64,000 bases of DNA, from positions 27,188,951 to 27,252,950 of the forward strand of contig CM020620.1 of the NCBI GenBank assembly GCA_009829735.1, written 5' to 3'. Positions 1-10,715 of the stretch are shown one piece after another. The DNA is from Pyropia yezoensis. Its lineage: Eukaryota > Rhodophyta > Bangiophyceae > Bangiales > Bangiaceae. Position numbers and translations under genes: made by a program. The stretch's first letter is position 1. Every line of letters starts with the position of its first letter. The notes beneath the pieces are model-generated. The model did no database searches and had not been told where the DNA came from. It was given only the letters and a program-made list of their open reading frames with translations.

Positions 1-1205
1 AGCTTGGAAGTAGGTACATTAGAGTCGCTTTCGGATCATCTCGCATCGCCAATTGTGCTTACCAAAGTTCGCCCACGGAGAGCAATAACTGTCGGCACGG
101 CGTTCATTGTCTTAAGCAAGGCCTCACCTACTCAATGTTTGGGAATGTGTCCAAGGAGCTACTCTTCAAAGGCCTCGAATCGTTCGCAGTGCTGGAAAAT
201 ACTGATTTTCTATCCTGAAGGTAAGTTCGGAGGGAACCAGTTTCTGGATTGTTCGAGTAGTCTTTCGCCCCTGTGCCGAAGTTCGACAAGCGACTTGCAC
301 TTCAGCTTCGCTAGGAGCCTCCAATAGAGCTTCCTCTTACTTCACCGTACTCAAAAATAGTTCGCTATCTCTCTGGTCCCATCATACTCGCTCTGCCTCA
401 ACACAAACCACACAGAAGGAATCAGGTGATCGTGCCCCCTGTTGTAACAGCAGGCGCAGCAGCGCAGAACCACCGTTTACTCTTATTGTGCGTTCTGGCT
501 GTAACCACCCAAACAATGGCGAGTGTGTTAGACTCCTTGGTCCTTGTCTCAAGACGGGTTGGAAAAGGTCATGTCGACCGCGCTCGCACGCGACGAACCG
601 CGGGTCCTTCGGCCCGGCTGAAGAAACAAAGGAGTAGAGGCGATAAAGACACCCATCAACCACCTCTCCGATAACACTCGCCTCCGGCCGGCGCCGCCCC
701 GGGGAAGAGAACGGTACGGCACCCTATGACAGGCATTTAGGGATCTGACCCCGTGATCACTGACCTCCTTAGCTTCACTCCGAACGGTTTCAAGCTCAGT
801 TGAACTCTCTTGTCAAGGCTCTTTGCACCTTTGGCTTACGGTACTTGTACGCTATCTGTCTCTCGCTATTATTTAGCTTTAGATGAAGTTCACCACCCAC
901 TTAGGGCTGCATGCTCAAGCAAAATTACTCAGCATGATGTCACCCTAGCGCATCGCGCACCTGATCACAGACGGGGTTAGCACCCTCTACGACACCCCAT
1001 TCCAAGCGGGATTTATACCCGGCGCGACGCAGGGGACACCACTATACTACACAACCCGAAGGCAGCAGCGAGCCCTCTGCCGTATTTACGTCGCGCTTTT
1101 CCCACTCCGCTCGCCGCTGCCAAGGGAATCTGTTTTTTTTGCTTTTATTCCGGTCAGTCGTATGCTCAGATTCAGCTGGTGGTCGTACCTGTCTTGAGAT
1201 CCGAT
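1..1205 (-). rRNA. 28S rRNA 5' portion, partial and divergent
   Basis: Read on the minus strand, the segment is collinear with the first ~1.2 kb of eukaryotic large-subunit rRNA. Recognisable blocks are the 5' end (ACCAGCTGAATCTGAGCATA, near 1160-1190), the GGCGAGCGGAGTGGGAA block near 1105, the CATCTAAAGCTAAATAATAG block near 880, the CCCGTCTTGAGACAAGGACC block near 545, and GGGGCGAAAGACTACTCGAA near 265. The gene runs off the left edge of the window. Order and spacing are preserved, but several near-invariant positions are changed; the usual CTAGTAGCTGG stem, for example, reads CCAGAAACTGG. GC content is visibly lower than in the neighbouring host genes. A decayed copy or a highly divergent paralogue fits best. 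Homology is clear; function is doubtful. Confidence 0.9.
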
Positions 1206-1654
1206 TATGGAAGGAGCACGCTCGTCAAAGGCTGGCAGACGGTTAGGACAGGCGAGAAATAACGTTTCTCCCGTTGTCAAGCACGACCCTCCGCATTGAC
1301 GTGTGATACGTCTGTTTTAGCACGTTCCAGAGAGCGATGCACATGAGACGGCACCTGTCTCCACATCAAAAAACCTGCATGCAAAGAAACCTCAGACGTT
1401 CAAGCAAGTTACCAACGCCACTCGGGTTGAAAACTAACGCAATGCATACCTTCTGTAGTCGGTCACTCCGACTTGAAGCACGCAGCTTGAAACTCTTGCT
1501 CAATGACCTCCAGCGGGCAGCGATACGTTCTTAGGGCGACGCTGCTTTCAAGAGAGAAAGGCCGCAAAGCTCATCTTCGGCATTAAATACCTCTCCCAAG
1601 CAGGCAGGTAGGCAGAAAGCCGATTGGTTTTGTTTACTATTTTTCCCGTAGAAA
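1206..1654 (-). other. ITS2-like spacer
   Basis: This stretch lies between the recognisable 5.8S and 28S segments on the minus strand, where ITS2 belongs. I see no coding frame with family support. Its ends are set only by the neighbouring rRNA matches and may be off by a few tens of bases. Confidence 0.7.
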
Positions 1655-1806
1655 CGCAAGAAGGCATGCTCACCCTCTCATGGAGAGGAGCGCATCTTGC
1701 TTTCTAAGATTAACTGATTCACGAAGGTCTCCTATCATTTTATTCATCGCAGTTGGCTGCGTTCTTCATCGTTGCGATAACCGAGATATCTTTCGCTGAA
1801 AGTTGT
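1655..1806 (-). rRNA. 5.8S rRNA (divergent)
   Basis: The reverse complement contains CAACTTTCAGCG, then GCAACGATGAAGAACGCAG and AACTGCGATG, then CGTGAATCAGTTAATC, in the order and spacing of 5.8S rRNA. The total length of ~150 nt is normal. The middle and 3' parts carry many substitutions relative to the usual algal and plant consensus, so this is a strongly diverged or decayed copy. It sits correctly between ITS1 and ITS2 of the same minus-strand unit. Confidence 0.88.
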
Positions 1807-2157
1807 ATCTCTGATATTTTATGGGGACAGTCTTCCAATAAGCTCCTCAAGCGTGAAAGTTTGGCAAGCAGTTAAGAAAAATGGCCATAGAATCTGGTCA
1901 GTACGTATGGGGCTCCGTTGGTGGCATCAACCCTGGTACGCGCAAGAAAGTGCCGGGCACGGAAGGGCCGCCGTGGAGGAAAAACCGAGGACACTGGCTG
2001 AGGAGACACTTCCTGTGGTGCCCTCACATCTTCTGAATGGGAATTTACGGCCGGCAGAGGCGATGGAAGAGAGTGCTCGTACCCCAAAAGGCGATAAACA
2101 GGTTCTCTCTTTCAATTTCACATGTACAGTCGATGTTGCTCGCGTGCGTTCGTGTCA
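1807..2157 (-). other. ITS1-like spacer
   Basis: This stretch lies between the 3' terminus of the 18S exon and the 5.8S segment on the minus strand. No gene is visible in it. Confidence 0.65.
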
Positions 2158-2188
2158 ATATAATCCTTCCGCAGGTTCACGCACGGAA
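2158..2188 (-). rRNA. 18S rRNA 3'-terminal exon
   Basis: The reverse complement reads TTCCGTGCGTGAACCTGCGG followed by AAGGATTAT, the canonical 3' end of 18S rRNA. It is separated from the rest of the 18S by the inserted intron at 2189-7240. If the exon ending at 7241 is placed in front of it, the two pieces make a normal 18S terminus at the GTAACAAGG junction. Confidence 0.85.
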
Positions 2189-2596
2189 CGAGTTTGTATC
2201 TCGTTACATGGGCGAATATCCCTCCCTTTACGCTGCCATAGCCCTCCAGCGCCCATTATTAAAGGGTTTCTTCATCACATACAAACCTGCTTTCGCAGCG
2301 GAGCAACTGTCTCTTATGCCCTCTGTCGAACTGACAACCCCATCCCGTCCAGCATGTGAACCTTTCCCATAGACCATGAACACAGAGGGCCGTAGGGACT
2401 TGGCTGCGGATTTCCCGTTGCGCAAATCAACAAAACTCAAACGATCCGCCAGGGCACTACCTCGACTGCTGCACCTGAAGCTTTCACGTCAAGCAGCTGT
2501 GTTCGTTGACTGTATGGTTTTCCATCAAATTGATTACGTCGCAGCTGTTCTTTTGAAACACCGCTGCTCGCGTTGACCACAGAATTAGTGCTTCTC

Positions 2597-2613
2597 GTGT
2601 CTATTCTACCTTG
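2597..2613 (+). repeat. Left terminal inverted repeat
   Basis: GTGTCTATTCTACCTTG. It is an exact inverted match to 7107-7123. Flanking base is C; no obvious target duplication. Confidence 0.75.
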
Positions 2614-4041
2614 CAAAAGCTTCTCATGAATCCGTCACGAGATTCATTTGAAGCTCTTCTCGGATCGCCCGATGCAGCACCCATTCATATGAAATCAGGT
2701 ATTCTGCCAACTACGAGATCACTCTCCGACGATTCACCGCGGCCGTGCACCATGAGCCACCGTTGGCAAGAGCTGAACACAAAGCGCGTGACCACGAGAC
2801 TCTGCTGGCGCGTGCGAATTTTAGGTGCCCGTCGGTAGTTGCCCGCAACACCGCCCAGTCAACGCCCCGTCCCAGCAATGCCGCGTCTTCAACACCCCCC
2901 CCCCCACGATCCGGACGGCTCATGTGCCAGCCCTCTCCGCCGCCACTCGATACCGAAGGGATCAACCGGTGTGGAGCCATCTCGTGACTGCACCAATCGA
3001 ACCAGACTGGTCTGTTGCCAAAGCGCGTCGCACGCATCCTGCTACCTGCCCCCCCCAAGCTTGCAGGGGGCCCCTTTCGAAGCACGGTCGCTGACCTACC
3101 CTCGCTGCTCATTTGTCTGTTGCCATTGTCACCCCACCCCCCGTCCCTCCCCCTGCCCCTGAACGCCCCGGTCGGCTTGCCGCTCTCCAAACCCCTGTCC
3201 CCACTCAACGTAGGCCCTTGCCGGCGTGATTACACCACGTGTACCACGCCGTGGCCCTCTCCACCACACGGAAGCTTCTCGCGCGATCGCTACATACAGG
3301 CGCACTCCCACCACATGCGCCAGCGACGCGTGCGCAAGATGAGCGGGGCGCCAGTCCCTCCTGCGCGCCCCCCCTCCCACTTGCCTCCATACATCGTCCC
3401 ACCCTGGATGTGCTGCGACCACCCGCCCTCACGGCCGCTGGTACTCGCGACGCAGCGACGCGTATCCCAAAAGCTCACTGTGGCAGTATTGACCCCCAGG
3501 TAGGGGGCCAACACGTGCCATGCAAGGGACGGCAGGCCACTGGCCTGACCCGTTCCTCCCCCTGCATTTCGGTCCATATTCCCTTAGTTTGGGATAGTTA
3601 GCTTAGTAGTAAATCCAACTTGGATTTGAGGGTTTTCTACATTTATCGTCTTAAATTTCGGGTGGCCCGGTGGGCAGGTGCTAGGGTGGGAGCTTCTGAG
3701 TGGCAAAATTCTGAGGGGACCCTGGAAGGAAGAGGGGAGAGATAGCGGGGCTTGGCCCTGCTTCCCCGTCCCGACCAAGAAACCGTCGGACCACACACCA
3801 TCTTCTTGTTTGTCAGTGGGGGGATTGCCCCACAACAGGGATAGAGTGTGTGCGACTTGCACTTCTTCCGGTTCCCCCGACACGGGAGGCAGCCCTTGTA
3901 CACCGCCCCAACTTGAGTGTCGCGTGTGCGAGACGTTTTTGCCACACTCACCTACGTTTTTACCCAAGCGCTGACAGCCCGCCCGACGCGCGACACCCTG
4001 AGGCCCGCCCGCACTAGATTCACTTCCCCCTCGCCACGCCG

Positions 4042-6102
4042 TCACACACTCATCGCATGCGTGCTCCGCATGTGGCCAGCGAAACAAGCTCTGCCGGTGC
4101 GCGGGCCAACCAGAAGCGCCTCCTTGACTCCCGGGGTATCGCGGCAGGTTGAGCAAACGAGAGCAGTTTTGATGGAGCACTCAAGACACTGGCGCTGGAC
4201 CAAGTGGTCGGCGGATGGATGGCGCGGCTTGGCTGTGGGCACCAAATGCGTGCCCACCCCGTACGCCAGGTGCGTCACAGCCTCCTTGGCACAGGCAGGA
4301 GCCGCCCGCTGCCGTGTGCCGGTGACGTCAAAGGTGTTGTCGATGAGCTCGCTCGCGAGCTGCTCGTAGAACTGAGTTTGCAGGAGGGTCGCGGCAGTAC
4401 CTGTTGCCCCATGGTAAAGCATCCACGAGTCGACAATGCAGATGCCCAAAAACGAGTGGTTGGCACGCGTGGACCAGTCGTGTGTTCCCAGCTTCTTCTC
4501 CAGCCGCAGATCGTCCTGCCGGCAGCGGTTGTGCCGGTCGATCTGAGAGCAGCAGCCGTAGTAGATCTCCGCCACACGAGGTTGACGAACGATCAGGGTC
4601 ACCCGTTCAGCTCCACCTTCCTCCGTTTCCCGCTACCGCAAGCGCTCGTACGGGGTGCCCGGTTGGTTGCTGGAAGCAGCGGAAACGAAGTATCGCCTCT
4701 CGCGATCCACCCATACCACGGCCATCAGGTCCGGCCGGCCGGACTCATCCCCATGGACCATGGTCATTTGATCCTCTCGACCGCAAAGATCTTCAGAGGA
4801 GAGATACTCGAGAGGAAAAAGCCGATGTGCTTTCTTCACAACGCCGATGAAGCCCAGGCCAGCCGCCTTCAGAGCCATGGCCGCCCCAACACTTGCGAAA
4901 TAAGAATCGGCGCACACAATACGGTCCGTCCCCGACCATGGCTCCACCAGCCCCATCATGATGACAGTGCCGTGGGCTGCGGCACATTCCTCCTCAGTCA
5001 AGCTCGCGTGCTGTTGCGCGGAGGTGGTGACCACGTGCAGCCGCAGCATGATCCCGCTTTGGCCGCAGGCGGCGTCTTGAGTCTCACAACCTTTTTCAGG
5101 CTTCCGATCGATAGCTACGTAGTTGGGCAGGCCCCGCGATATCCAGTGACCCCCTTGATCGTGCCTCCGCGATATCGACTCATCCACGCAGATCGTGTCA
5201 CCGGGGGTGACATTGGCTGCACGGTGGGCATTGATCGACCGCACAAAGACGTTGACCAGCCCCCATCGACGTTGCTCCGATCCCGGATCCGATGCGTCGG
5301 GCCCTTTCGAGTTGCTTTTACTGAACGCCAGGCACGACCAAAGAGTGTCAAAGCGCCGGCGCAGCATTCCCGTGCTGCTCTCAAACGCGGCTGCGGGCAA
5401 GTGCTTAGTCCTCGGAGTGGTGGAACACAGCTCGGCACGTGACCCAAACTCGAAGCGCGTTGAAAGAAGGAGGACGCCAAAGATATTTAAAACCTCCCCC
5501 GGTGTGGCAGTCGGATGGCCCTTGACCGCCAGCCTTGCCGAGGCCAAGACCACCATCAGTGTCCGCTGGTCTGGCGGGAAGACGGCCAGAAAGTAGTCCA
5601 GTGGCGAACGCGTGCGCCCGGTGCCGACATAGTCCACCCCCTCCGTGACAATCTCGCCGCCAAGCGTGCGCAGGTACCACTGTCTGCGTGCAGCAGGGCC
5701 ACCGATTGGCTGCAACACGCCAGCAGGCTCACACTGAAGCCGTGGGCCACGATAGGTATTGGCTGCGCTGCCGTACCCGTCGCGGTGGCAGAAGCTGCGG
5801 CGGACGGGGGTGAGGAAGAGAAAGGGGGGCGGGCCGCCTGGATTGGGGAGTCCGCAGGGGACTCGAGGGAGGAGCACGACAGTGGGAGGCCCGCCTGGCT
5901 GGGCCGGTCGCATTGATCCCACATGGAGGGAGTGGGGAACGGGGACCACGTGACAGGAGCAGGAGGGGAGCATCTGGCAGGGAAGAGGACGCGCCGCCGA
6001 CTGGCCCATCAACTTGACTGGCCGCCTCGGCCAAGGTCTCGAGTGGAGAAGGGGTGCCGTCGGCCGAGGGAGCGCATCCGGCCCGCACGTTCCGCAGCCC
6101 AA
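4042..6102 (-). pseudogene. piggyBac-type transposase (DDE_Tnp_1_7) with in-frame amber stop
   Basis: Two stretches in the same minus-strand frame (6102 to 4636 and 4632 to 4042) match the piggyBac/PGBD transposase domain. Landmarks in order are GGEIVTEGVDYVGTGRTRS near the N-terminus, ICVDESISRRHDQGGHW with the first catalytic Asp, ACGQSGIMLRL, IVCADSYFASV with the second Asp, RRYFVSAASS, and then, past the stop, QPRVAEIYYG and SQIDRHNRCRQDDL with the third Asp (codon about 4537-4539). A Cys-rich tail (CLEC...CSTC...CF..H) follows, as in piggyBac proteins. A single TAG at 4633-4635 separates Asp2 from Asp3, so the product would lack the third catalytic residue unless the stop is read through or is a sequencing error. 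The true start is unclear; the frame is open upstream to 6102 without a good ATG. Confidence 0.85.
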
Positions 6103-7106
6103 GGCACTTCTCCACCTCGTACCCAGACATGCGCCAGCGCGCTGTGACTGTTGTCACCAACCGGTATTGTCGGTCTTGTCTATGCAAAAAGCCGTGACGC
6201 AACCGTGGACCAACTGGGTAGTAGCAGCACTTCCGTACAGCCGCGCACACTCAGAGTAGTGCTTGATGTGAACTGCCTTCGCGTGGACGGCTGCGCCAAT
6301 GCTCAATCGGCTTTCCGGCTTCCCCAAAGTGAAAAGTCCAGCGCGGGTCGGGAAAAACGTAGGTCAGCGCAGGGGGGGGGCCAAATGGTCAGAGGCGGGG
6401 GGCGGGCAGAGGAATGTCCAAATGAAGCGCGGGGCCGGGCGGGAAACCAGAGGGGTGGCGTGGGACGGAAAGGAAGAGGGATCCAGAGAAGTTCTCAGGA
6501 AGGCACTGGGCCGGGCGGGAAACCAGAGGGGTGGAGGGGGGCGGAGGGGTAGGGGTGTTGGCAGGGGATGTCGGCAGAAAAGCGGGACCTGTCACCGGCA
6601 TCGACCTGCTTGCGCCGCGCAGACGGAACTGCAAACCAGGAGGGGTCCAGCACGTCAGGGCCCTCCATGCCATGCACCCGCGACGGCAGGTGACAAGTAT
6701 GTGGCGACATCCCTCATCTGTGGCACCCCGGAGCGCGTACGGGCGAGTGCTCGGGGGGGTGGTGAGAGCAGATGGGTGGCGAGGTCGCGCCATTTTTTCC
6801 CGCGCTACGCTCTGAGCGCAAGCGCGGGCATGCGGCCAGGCAGGCTCAGGTGGCGCGCTGGGGCGTCTGGCGCACAGTCCCGGACGGAACTGCGCCGGAG
6901 CGCAGGACTGACCTTCTGCGAGACTGGCAGGAAAGTCCCCCTTGCCGTGAAACTACAGTGAGTTTAGGGGCCATCATTGGCTCCAAGGGTAAGCACACAG
7001 CGCTGACCACGTCTCTGCTGTCCGAAACAAGACAGGACGACCCAGTCCGCAAGAAAACTGGATTGAAAACGAGCTTCATAAGAATCTAAGATATTCAAAT
7101 GAAGCT

Positions 7107-7123
7107 CAAGGTAGAATAGACAC
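7107..7123 (-). repeat. Right terminal inverted repeat
   Basis: CAAGGTAGAATAGACAC, the exact reverse complement of 2597-2613. It is followed by TAGT; a TAGT also occurs seven bases outside the left repeat, so a target duplication is possible but unproven. Confidence 0.75.
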
Positions 7124-7240
7124 TAGTATCGCACTGTGCTCCCTTTCAGGCCGCCAATGCTTCGTGTACGTTTTTCCTACGGAAGGGGACGTCAGAATGG
7201 CATTAAGAACGCTTATAAGTGCCCATCCACAACATACGAA

Positions 7241-7772
7241 AGCCTTGTTACAACTTCTCTTTCCTGCAATTCGTAAGTTCTTTAGAGCTTCTCACGGCTG
7301 CTGTTCAGGACGAGTTCAGCACACTTGCCGCGAGCCGGAACTTTAATCTGAGCATTCAATCGGAGGGAGCGACATGCGGTATGTACAAAGGGCAACGACA
7401 TATTCGTCACAGGCTGCTGATGTCCGCATGCAAATAATTGCTCCTTCTGCAACAATTTCAATGACCTTTTCCCAGTAAAACTTACTTTCGAACGGTGACG
7501 TGGGCCTTCCAACCCCGGACCATCACTTAGAGCTCGTTAAATGCATCAGTGTAGCACGCGTGCGGCCCAGAAAATCATTTCAAGGCTTAAAAGACTTGTT
7601 CTTGCCTCAGTCTTCAATACGATACACGCCCATGGACCCTCAAAACCGGAAAGCACGCAGAGCTGGCATGCGCACACCGATTTGGCAAGACGAGGGCTCT
7701 GTTGTAAATAAAAAAATAACCAGACAAGTGACTCCACCAACTAAGAACAGCCACGCACCACCAACCAAATAA
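7241..7772 (-). rRNA. 18S rRNA, 3' third, exon fragment
   Basis: The minus strand carries ordered 18S blocks. The forward-strand complements visible are CAAGTGACTCCACCAACTAA (about 7726), CATCAGTGTAGCACGCGTGC (about 7544), TGCGGTATGTACAAAGGGCA (about 7376) and CCTTGTTACAACTTCTC (7244). These are the E-site/helix 42-45 regions of the SSU. Homology stops abruptly near 7772, where the Harbinger-type unit begins. Substitutions are frequent, as in the linked 28S and 5.8S. Confidence 0.9.
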
Positions 7773-10715
7773 GGGAGTCTTGGTGTGGGTGGGGAAGGGA
7801 AAGTGGCGGCACGTGCCGTGGCCGGCATAGGCGACCACGTGAATTTCTGATGGTGTGCCGAGGTTTGAGGCGCGTGACCGGGAGAGTGGAGGCGTCTAAT
7901 GAAGGAGGGGAGGGATTAAGCTGATCAGCACCCCGCGTGACGGGGGCGGCAGTGCCTGCTGTGCGAACGGCCGCTCGGCGGTTGCATTACAAAAAGACTG
8001 GGTGTCAGCCACCGACTATCGGTCCATCTGTTTCCGCATCTATTTTGCATTGGCCGCCCTGCGCTCACGTATACAGTGAAGTGTGGCCGCTGATTCTATC
8101 ACGGCGCACTGCTTTCAGGACGCCGGCGCTATCTTATACTTTTGTACTGTACTGCCCCAGGTCTGCGGTACGGGGAAGTGCTCCAAGGAAGAAGAGAAAA
8201 CCCTGCGCAACGGGGAAAAAAATCCTTTGCTCTTGTATCATGACCACCTCACCCATGGAACTCAAAGGTCGTGCTCCAGAAGCGCTGCGCGCTCCTTGAA
8301 GATTTCGGCCGCCAGGTCCTTCCGCAAAGCCACGTGCGCGGTCTGCTTCCGCACCTCCCTCCACGCCAGCGCAGACCGCAAGAAAGAGTCCACAGGCAGC
8401 TGCCGGAGTGGTCGAACAGCAGGGGGAAGGTGTGCCAGACGGGGGAGACTCCTCTCAGCCCCACCGCTGGGTCCGTCAACCCCTGCAGCAGCCCTATCGG
8501 CGCTCCCCGTCTCCTTCCCCTCCCCAGCAGCTCTCATGTGCGCTCGCCGACGAGACAAATACCCGCCCCGACGTACCTCCGTAACCATGTTGTGAAAATT
8601 GGCCACGGCCTGGGCAAAGACCATGATCCGCGCGACGGTGGCATAGCGCGCAGGATGAAGGGCAATAGGCCAGCGTGCAGTCAAAACAGCATACAGCCTC
8701 TTCACGTCCTTCATAAGCGCCTTCTGGAAACGGTTAAAGATCCGCTTCTTGTCGGTATCTGGGTTGGTATACGCCTGCACAAAAAAAGCATAGTTGGGAT
8801 AGATCTTGTCAGTGAGGTAGTACAAAAGCGTGCGAGTGACTCCATTGGCGGTAAAGGGCCGGTCCCGTGGCCGCCACAAACCCGCCGTGAGTTCGTGGTA
8901 CAGCGGCGACTGCTTCATAACGATGATGTCTTTCATGCTGCCGGGGCAACCCACAAAAGGATGCCAGATCTGGAAAACTGTCTCCATTACGATCGATCTG
9001 CGCCCCTTGCGATTCTGAAAGGACCCCTGCATGCCCTTCGGGCGCGCCCGCCACGCCCAGTGCGAGCAGTCAAGCGACCCAATACAGCCTGGTACGCCTC
9101 GCTCCGCGCTCCGCTTCAGCAAGATTGTCAGCTCCTCCGCGTTTGGCTGCTGCAAATACGTTACCTCAAGAATATTTTCAATGTAATGCACATGGTCACG
9201 CACAGCATTGTCCACCGTCGAGCGAGAAGTGCGGCAATATTCGTCCGGACGATCAGTTGACTCCCCGTAGGTAAGCATCCGAAACGCGGCGACCAGCATC
9301 TGCAGCGGGTGCGCGCGCGATCGGCCAGTAGCATCCATAGTCAGTATAAACCCAGGCTGGTCCTTAACAGTCTGATATACACGCACAAACGCACTCCGCA
9401 GCACCCGAAAGCGACGCTTAAAGTCATCCTCTTCGTACACGGGCGGGATTCCAGACACCCCAAAGTAATCGATCAGAATCCTACCCAACCCCCTCCCAAA
9501 GTTCCGCAGCTTATTAGGCCGACGCTCCACGACACACCAACGAAAGAGACGTACACCGCGAACGAGGGCACCACGCTTGCGCACTCGCCAGTGGTGCAGA
9601 ACAGTCATATGTGCAGCAACATCTTCGGCCACGTCCATGTCCTCCGAGTCCGCCGGCACAGCCTCAACATCCAGGGCCAGCGGGTCCTGCTCGGCCATGA
9701 TGCATGGGTAGAGACAACTGGCGTGGGAGAGAGACAGTCGCGACGACGGTGGCGGTTGTGGGAACGTGGTCACGTCGACAAGCCCCCACGCCGCCCCCAC
9801 CGTATCAGTGTCTGCTGCACCCCAACCACGACTCGGTCCGCTCGACCAATAACAAAAACGACTCCCGCGATCCCTATGGTGACGTCTGGCAGTCCCCCCC
9901 CCCCTCCCGCCATCTGTATGCCTCACGGCCAATCAGAACACGTCGTGTCCCCCGGCCGACGAAGAGGGGACCAGCACGCATCCGACCGCCCCACAATATC
10001 GGCGTCCCACGTGGGCGCCCTTGTTGACAAATCACATTATCTTTATCACGGCGGGTCGGACTGCGTCCCGACCCCGTCCCTATCTAGTGCCCCGTCGCCC
10101 CTCCTCAGCGTCAGTACAGGCCCCGGTCCTCTCAGAGTTCCCCGTATGGGTGACCCGCCAGCGCACAGTCCCGGTACCCAAAGCGAGGGGCCGGTGGCCC
10201 ACTGTCTCCTCAATCGCTGCCCCATCTCACCTTAAACTTTAGGTCATCGGCCCAAGTCCCCGACGTTGCGGGTGGGAGGCAGCCACAAGTGCCCCCCCCC
10301 CCCCAGTGTGGTATCAGTCCCGGGGTCGAGGTCACAGCTCAACAGCCCTGCCCTCCACGCGAGCGGCCCTGCAGCAGCGGGCAGTGGAGTGGCCTCCTGG
10401 AGGCGGGTTACGGTGGCTGCCCGCCTGACGCGGTCAACCCAGCGGCCTCGCGATACCTGGCACACCGCATCCTCCCCCTTCCACGTACTCTGCAGGAGCC
10501 AGATCCGCCAGCGATGGAGTAGCGGTCGTCAACGATCGTGCCACGCTAGAATGACATTGCAAACTTTGCCTGTGCAATCACGATCGGACACGTTGTCGCG
10601 CCCCAACCAGCGTGCGAGAATGGGGAATGTGGATGGGGTCACCCCATTTCCGACAAGAATGGGGTATCCCCATTCCCATTCCCCATCCGTTCCCGAACCA
10701 GCCGCGAAAACCGGG
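7773..10715. mobile_element. PIF/Harbinger-type DNA transposon interrupting 18S
   Basis: The segment lies between two pieces of the same 18S gene (ending near 7772 and resuming near 10716) and contains a PIF/Harbinger transposase on the minus strand. A TAA trinucleotide, the usual Harbinger target duplication, directly precedes the left junction (AAATAAGGGAGTC), but I could not find a convincing matching right TIR. The right 100 bp contain two palindromes (10633-10647 and 10658-10674). The boundaries are approximate. Confidence 0.6.
8262..9698 (-). CDS. PIF/Harbinger-type transposase (plant transposon protein family)
   Basis: 478 residues from the ATG at 9698 (MAEQDPLALDVEAVP). The frame is open further upstream but without similarity. 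The N-terminal third resembles the helix-rich head of plant and oomycete Harbinger proteins. The catalytic core begins at PGCIGSLDCSHWAWRARPKG, with the first Asp in SLDCSHW, and continues through FVGCPGSMKDIIVMKQSPLY with the second Asp. The third acidic residue is expected in a KDVERAFGVLQ-like motif; here it reads KDVKRLYAVLTARW, so a Lys replaces the catalytic Glu (near 8698-8704). The protein may therefore be inactive although the frame is intact. The Harbinger partner Myb-like protein was not found. The host target is an 18S rDNA relic. Confidence 0.87.
   Translation of the reverse strand: MAEQDPLALDVEAVPADSEDMDVAEDVAAHMTVLHHWRVRKRGALVRGVRLFRWCVVERRPNKLRNFGRGLGRILIDYFGVSGIPPVYEEDDFKRRFRVLRSAFVRVYQTVKDQPGFILTMDATGRSRAHPLQMLVAAFRMLTYGESTDRPDEYCRTSRSTVDNAVRDHVHYIENILEVTYLQQPNAEELTILLKRSAERGVPGCIGSLDCSHWAWRARPKGMQGSFQNRKGRRSIVMETVFQIWHPFVGCPGSMKDIIVMKQSPLYHELTAGLWRPRDRPFTANGVTRTLLYYLTDKIYPNYAFFVQAYTNPDTDKKRIFNRFQKALMKDVKRLYAVLTARWPIALHPARYATVARIMVFAQAVANFHNMVTEVRRGGYLSRRRAHMRAAGEGKETGSADRAAAGVDGPSGGAERSLPRLAHLPPAVRPLRQLPVDSFLRSALAWREVRKQTAHVALRKDLAAEIFKERAALLEHDL

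Larger units (their letters stand above)
2597..7123. mobile_element. 4.5-kb TIR element inside the intron, with piggyBac-type transposase
   Basis: A perfect 17-bp inverted repeat bounds the segment (2597-2613 and 7107-7123). Just inside each end is an imperfect hairpin: arms 2618-2632/2641-2655 on the left and 7071-7079/7099-7107 on the right, both built on GAGCTTCAT-like sequence. The interior encodes a piggyBac-family transposase on the minus strand and is more GC-rich than the rDNA around it. I see no TTAA duplication, which piggyBac elements normally leave. The inverted repeats may therefore be the ends of a different outer element, or an intron stem that contains the transposon. Confidence 0.6.
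2189..7240 (-). ncRNA. Group I intron (IC1-like) at the 18S S1506 site, carrying a transposon
   Basis: The 18S exon stops right after GTAACAAGG (7241-7254, minus) and resumes at 2188, leaving an insertion at the S1506 position where Bangiales commonly carry group IC1 introns (family knowledge). The 3' part (2189-2596) shows a group I core on the minus strand: a P-like ATTTGATGGAAA, a Q-like CCGCAGCCAAGTCC (about 2395-2411), an R-like GTTCACATGCTGG (about 2347-2361) and an S-like ATAAGAGACAGTT (about 2308-2322). The standard P7 pairing GACUA/UAGUC is replaced by a still complementary GCUG/CAGU pair. The last intron base before the exon is G, as expected. Without the element at 2597-7123 the intron would be about 525 nt, a usual size. 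Whether it still splices is unknown. Confidence 0.75.

Noticed and set aside
1853..2372. Plus-strand frames of 168 and 111 codons
   Set aside because: They lie on the complement of ITS1, the 18S terminus and the group I intron core; the RNA explanation is far better.
8271..10235. Plus-strand frames of 329 and 308 codons
   Set aside because: They are antisense to the Harbinger transposase and its upstream region and have no motif.
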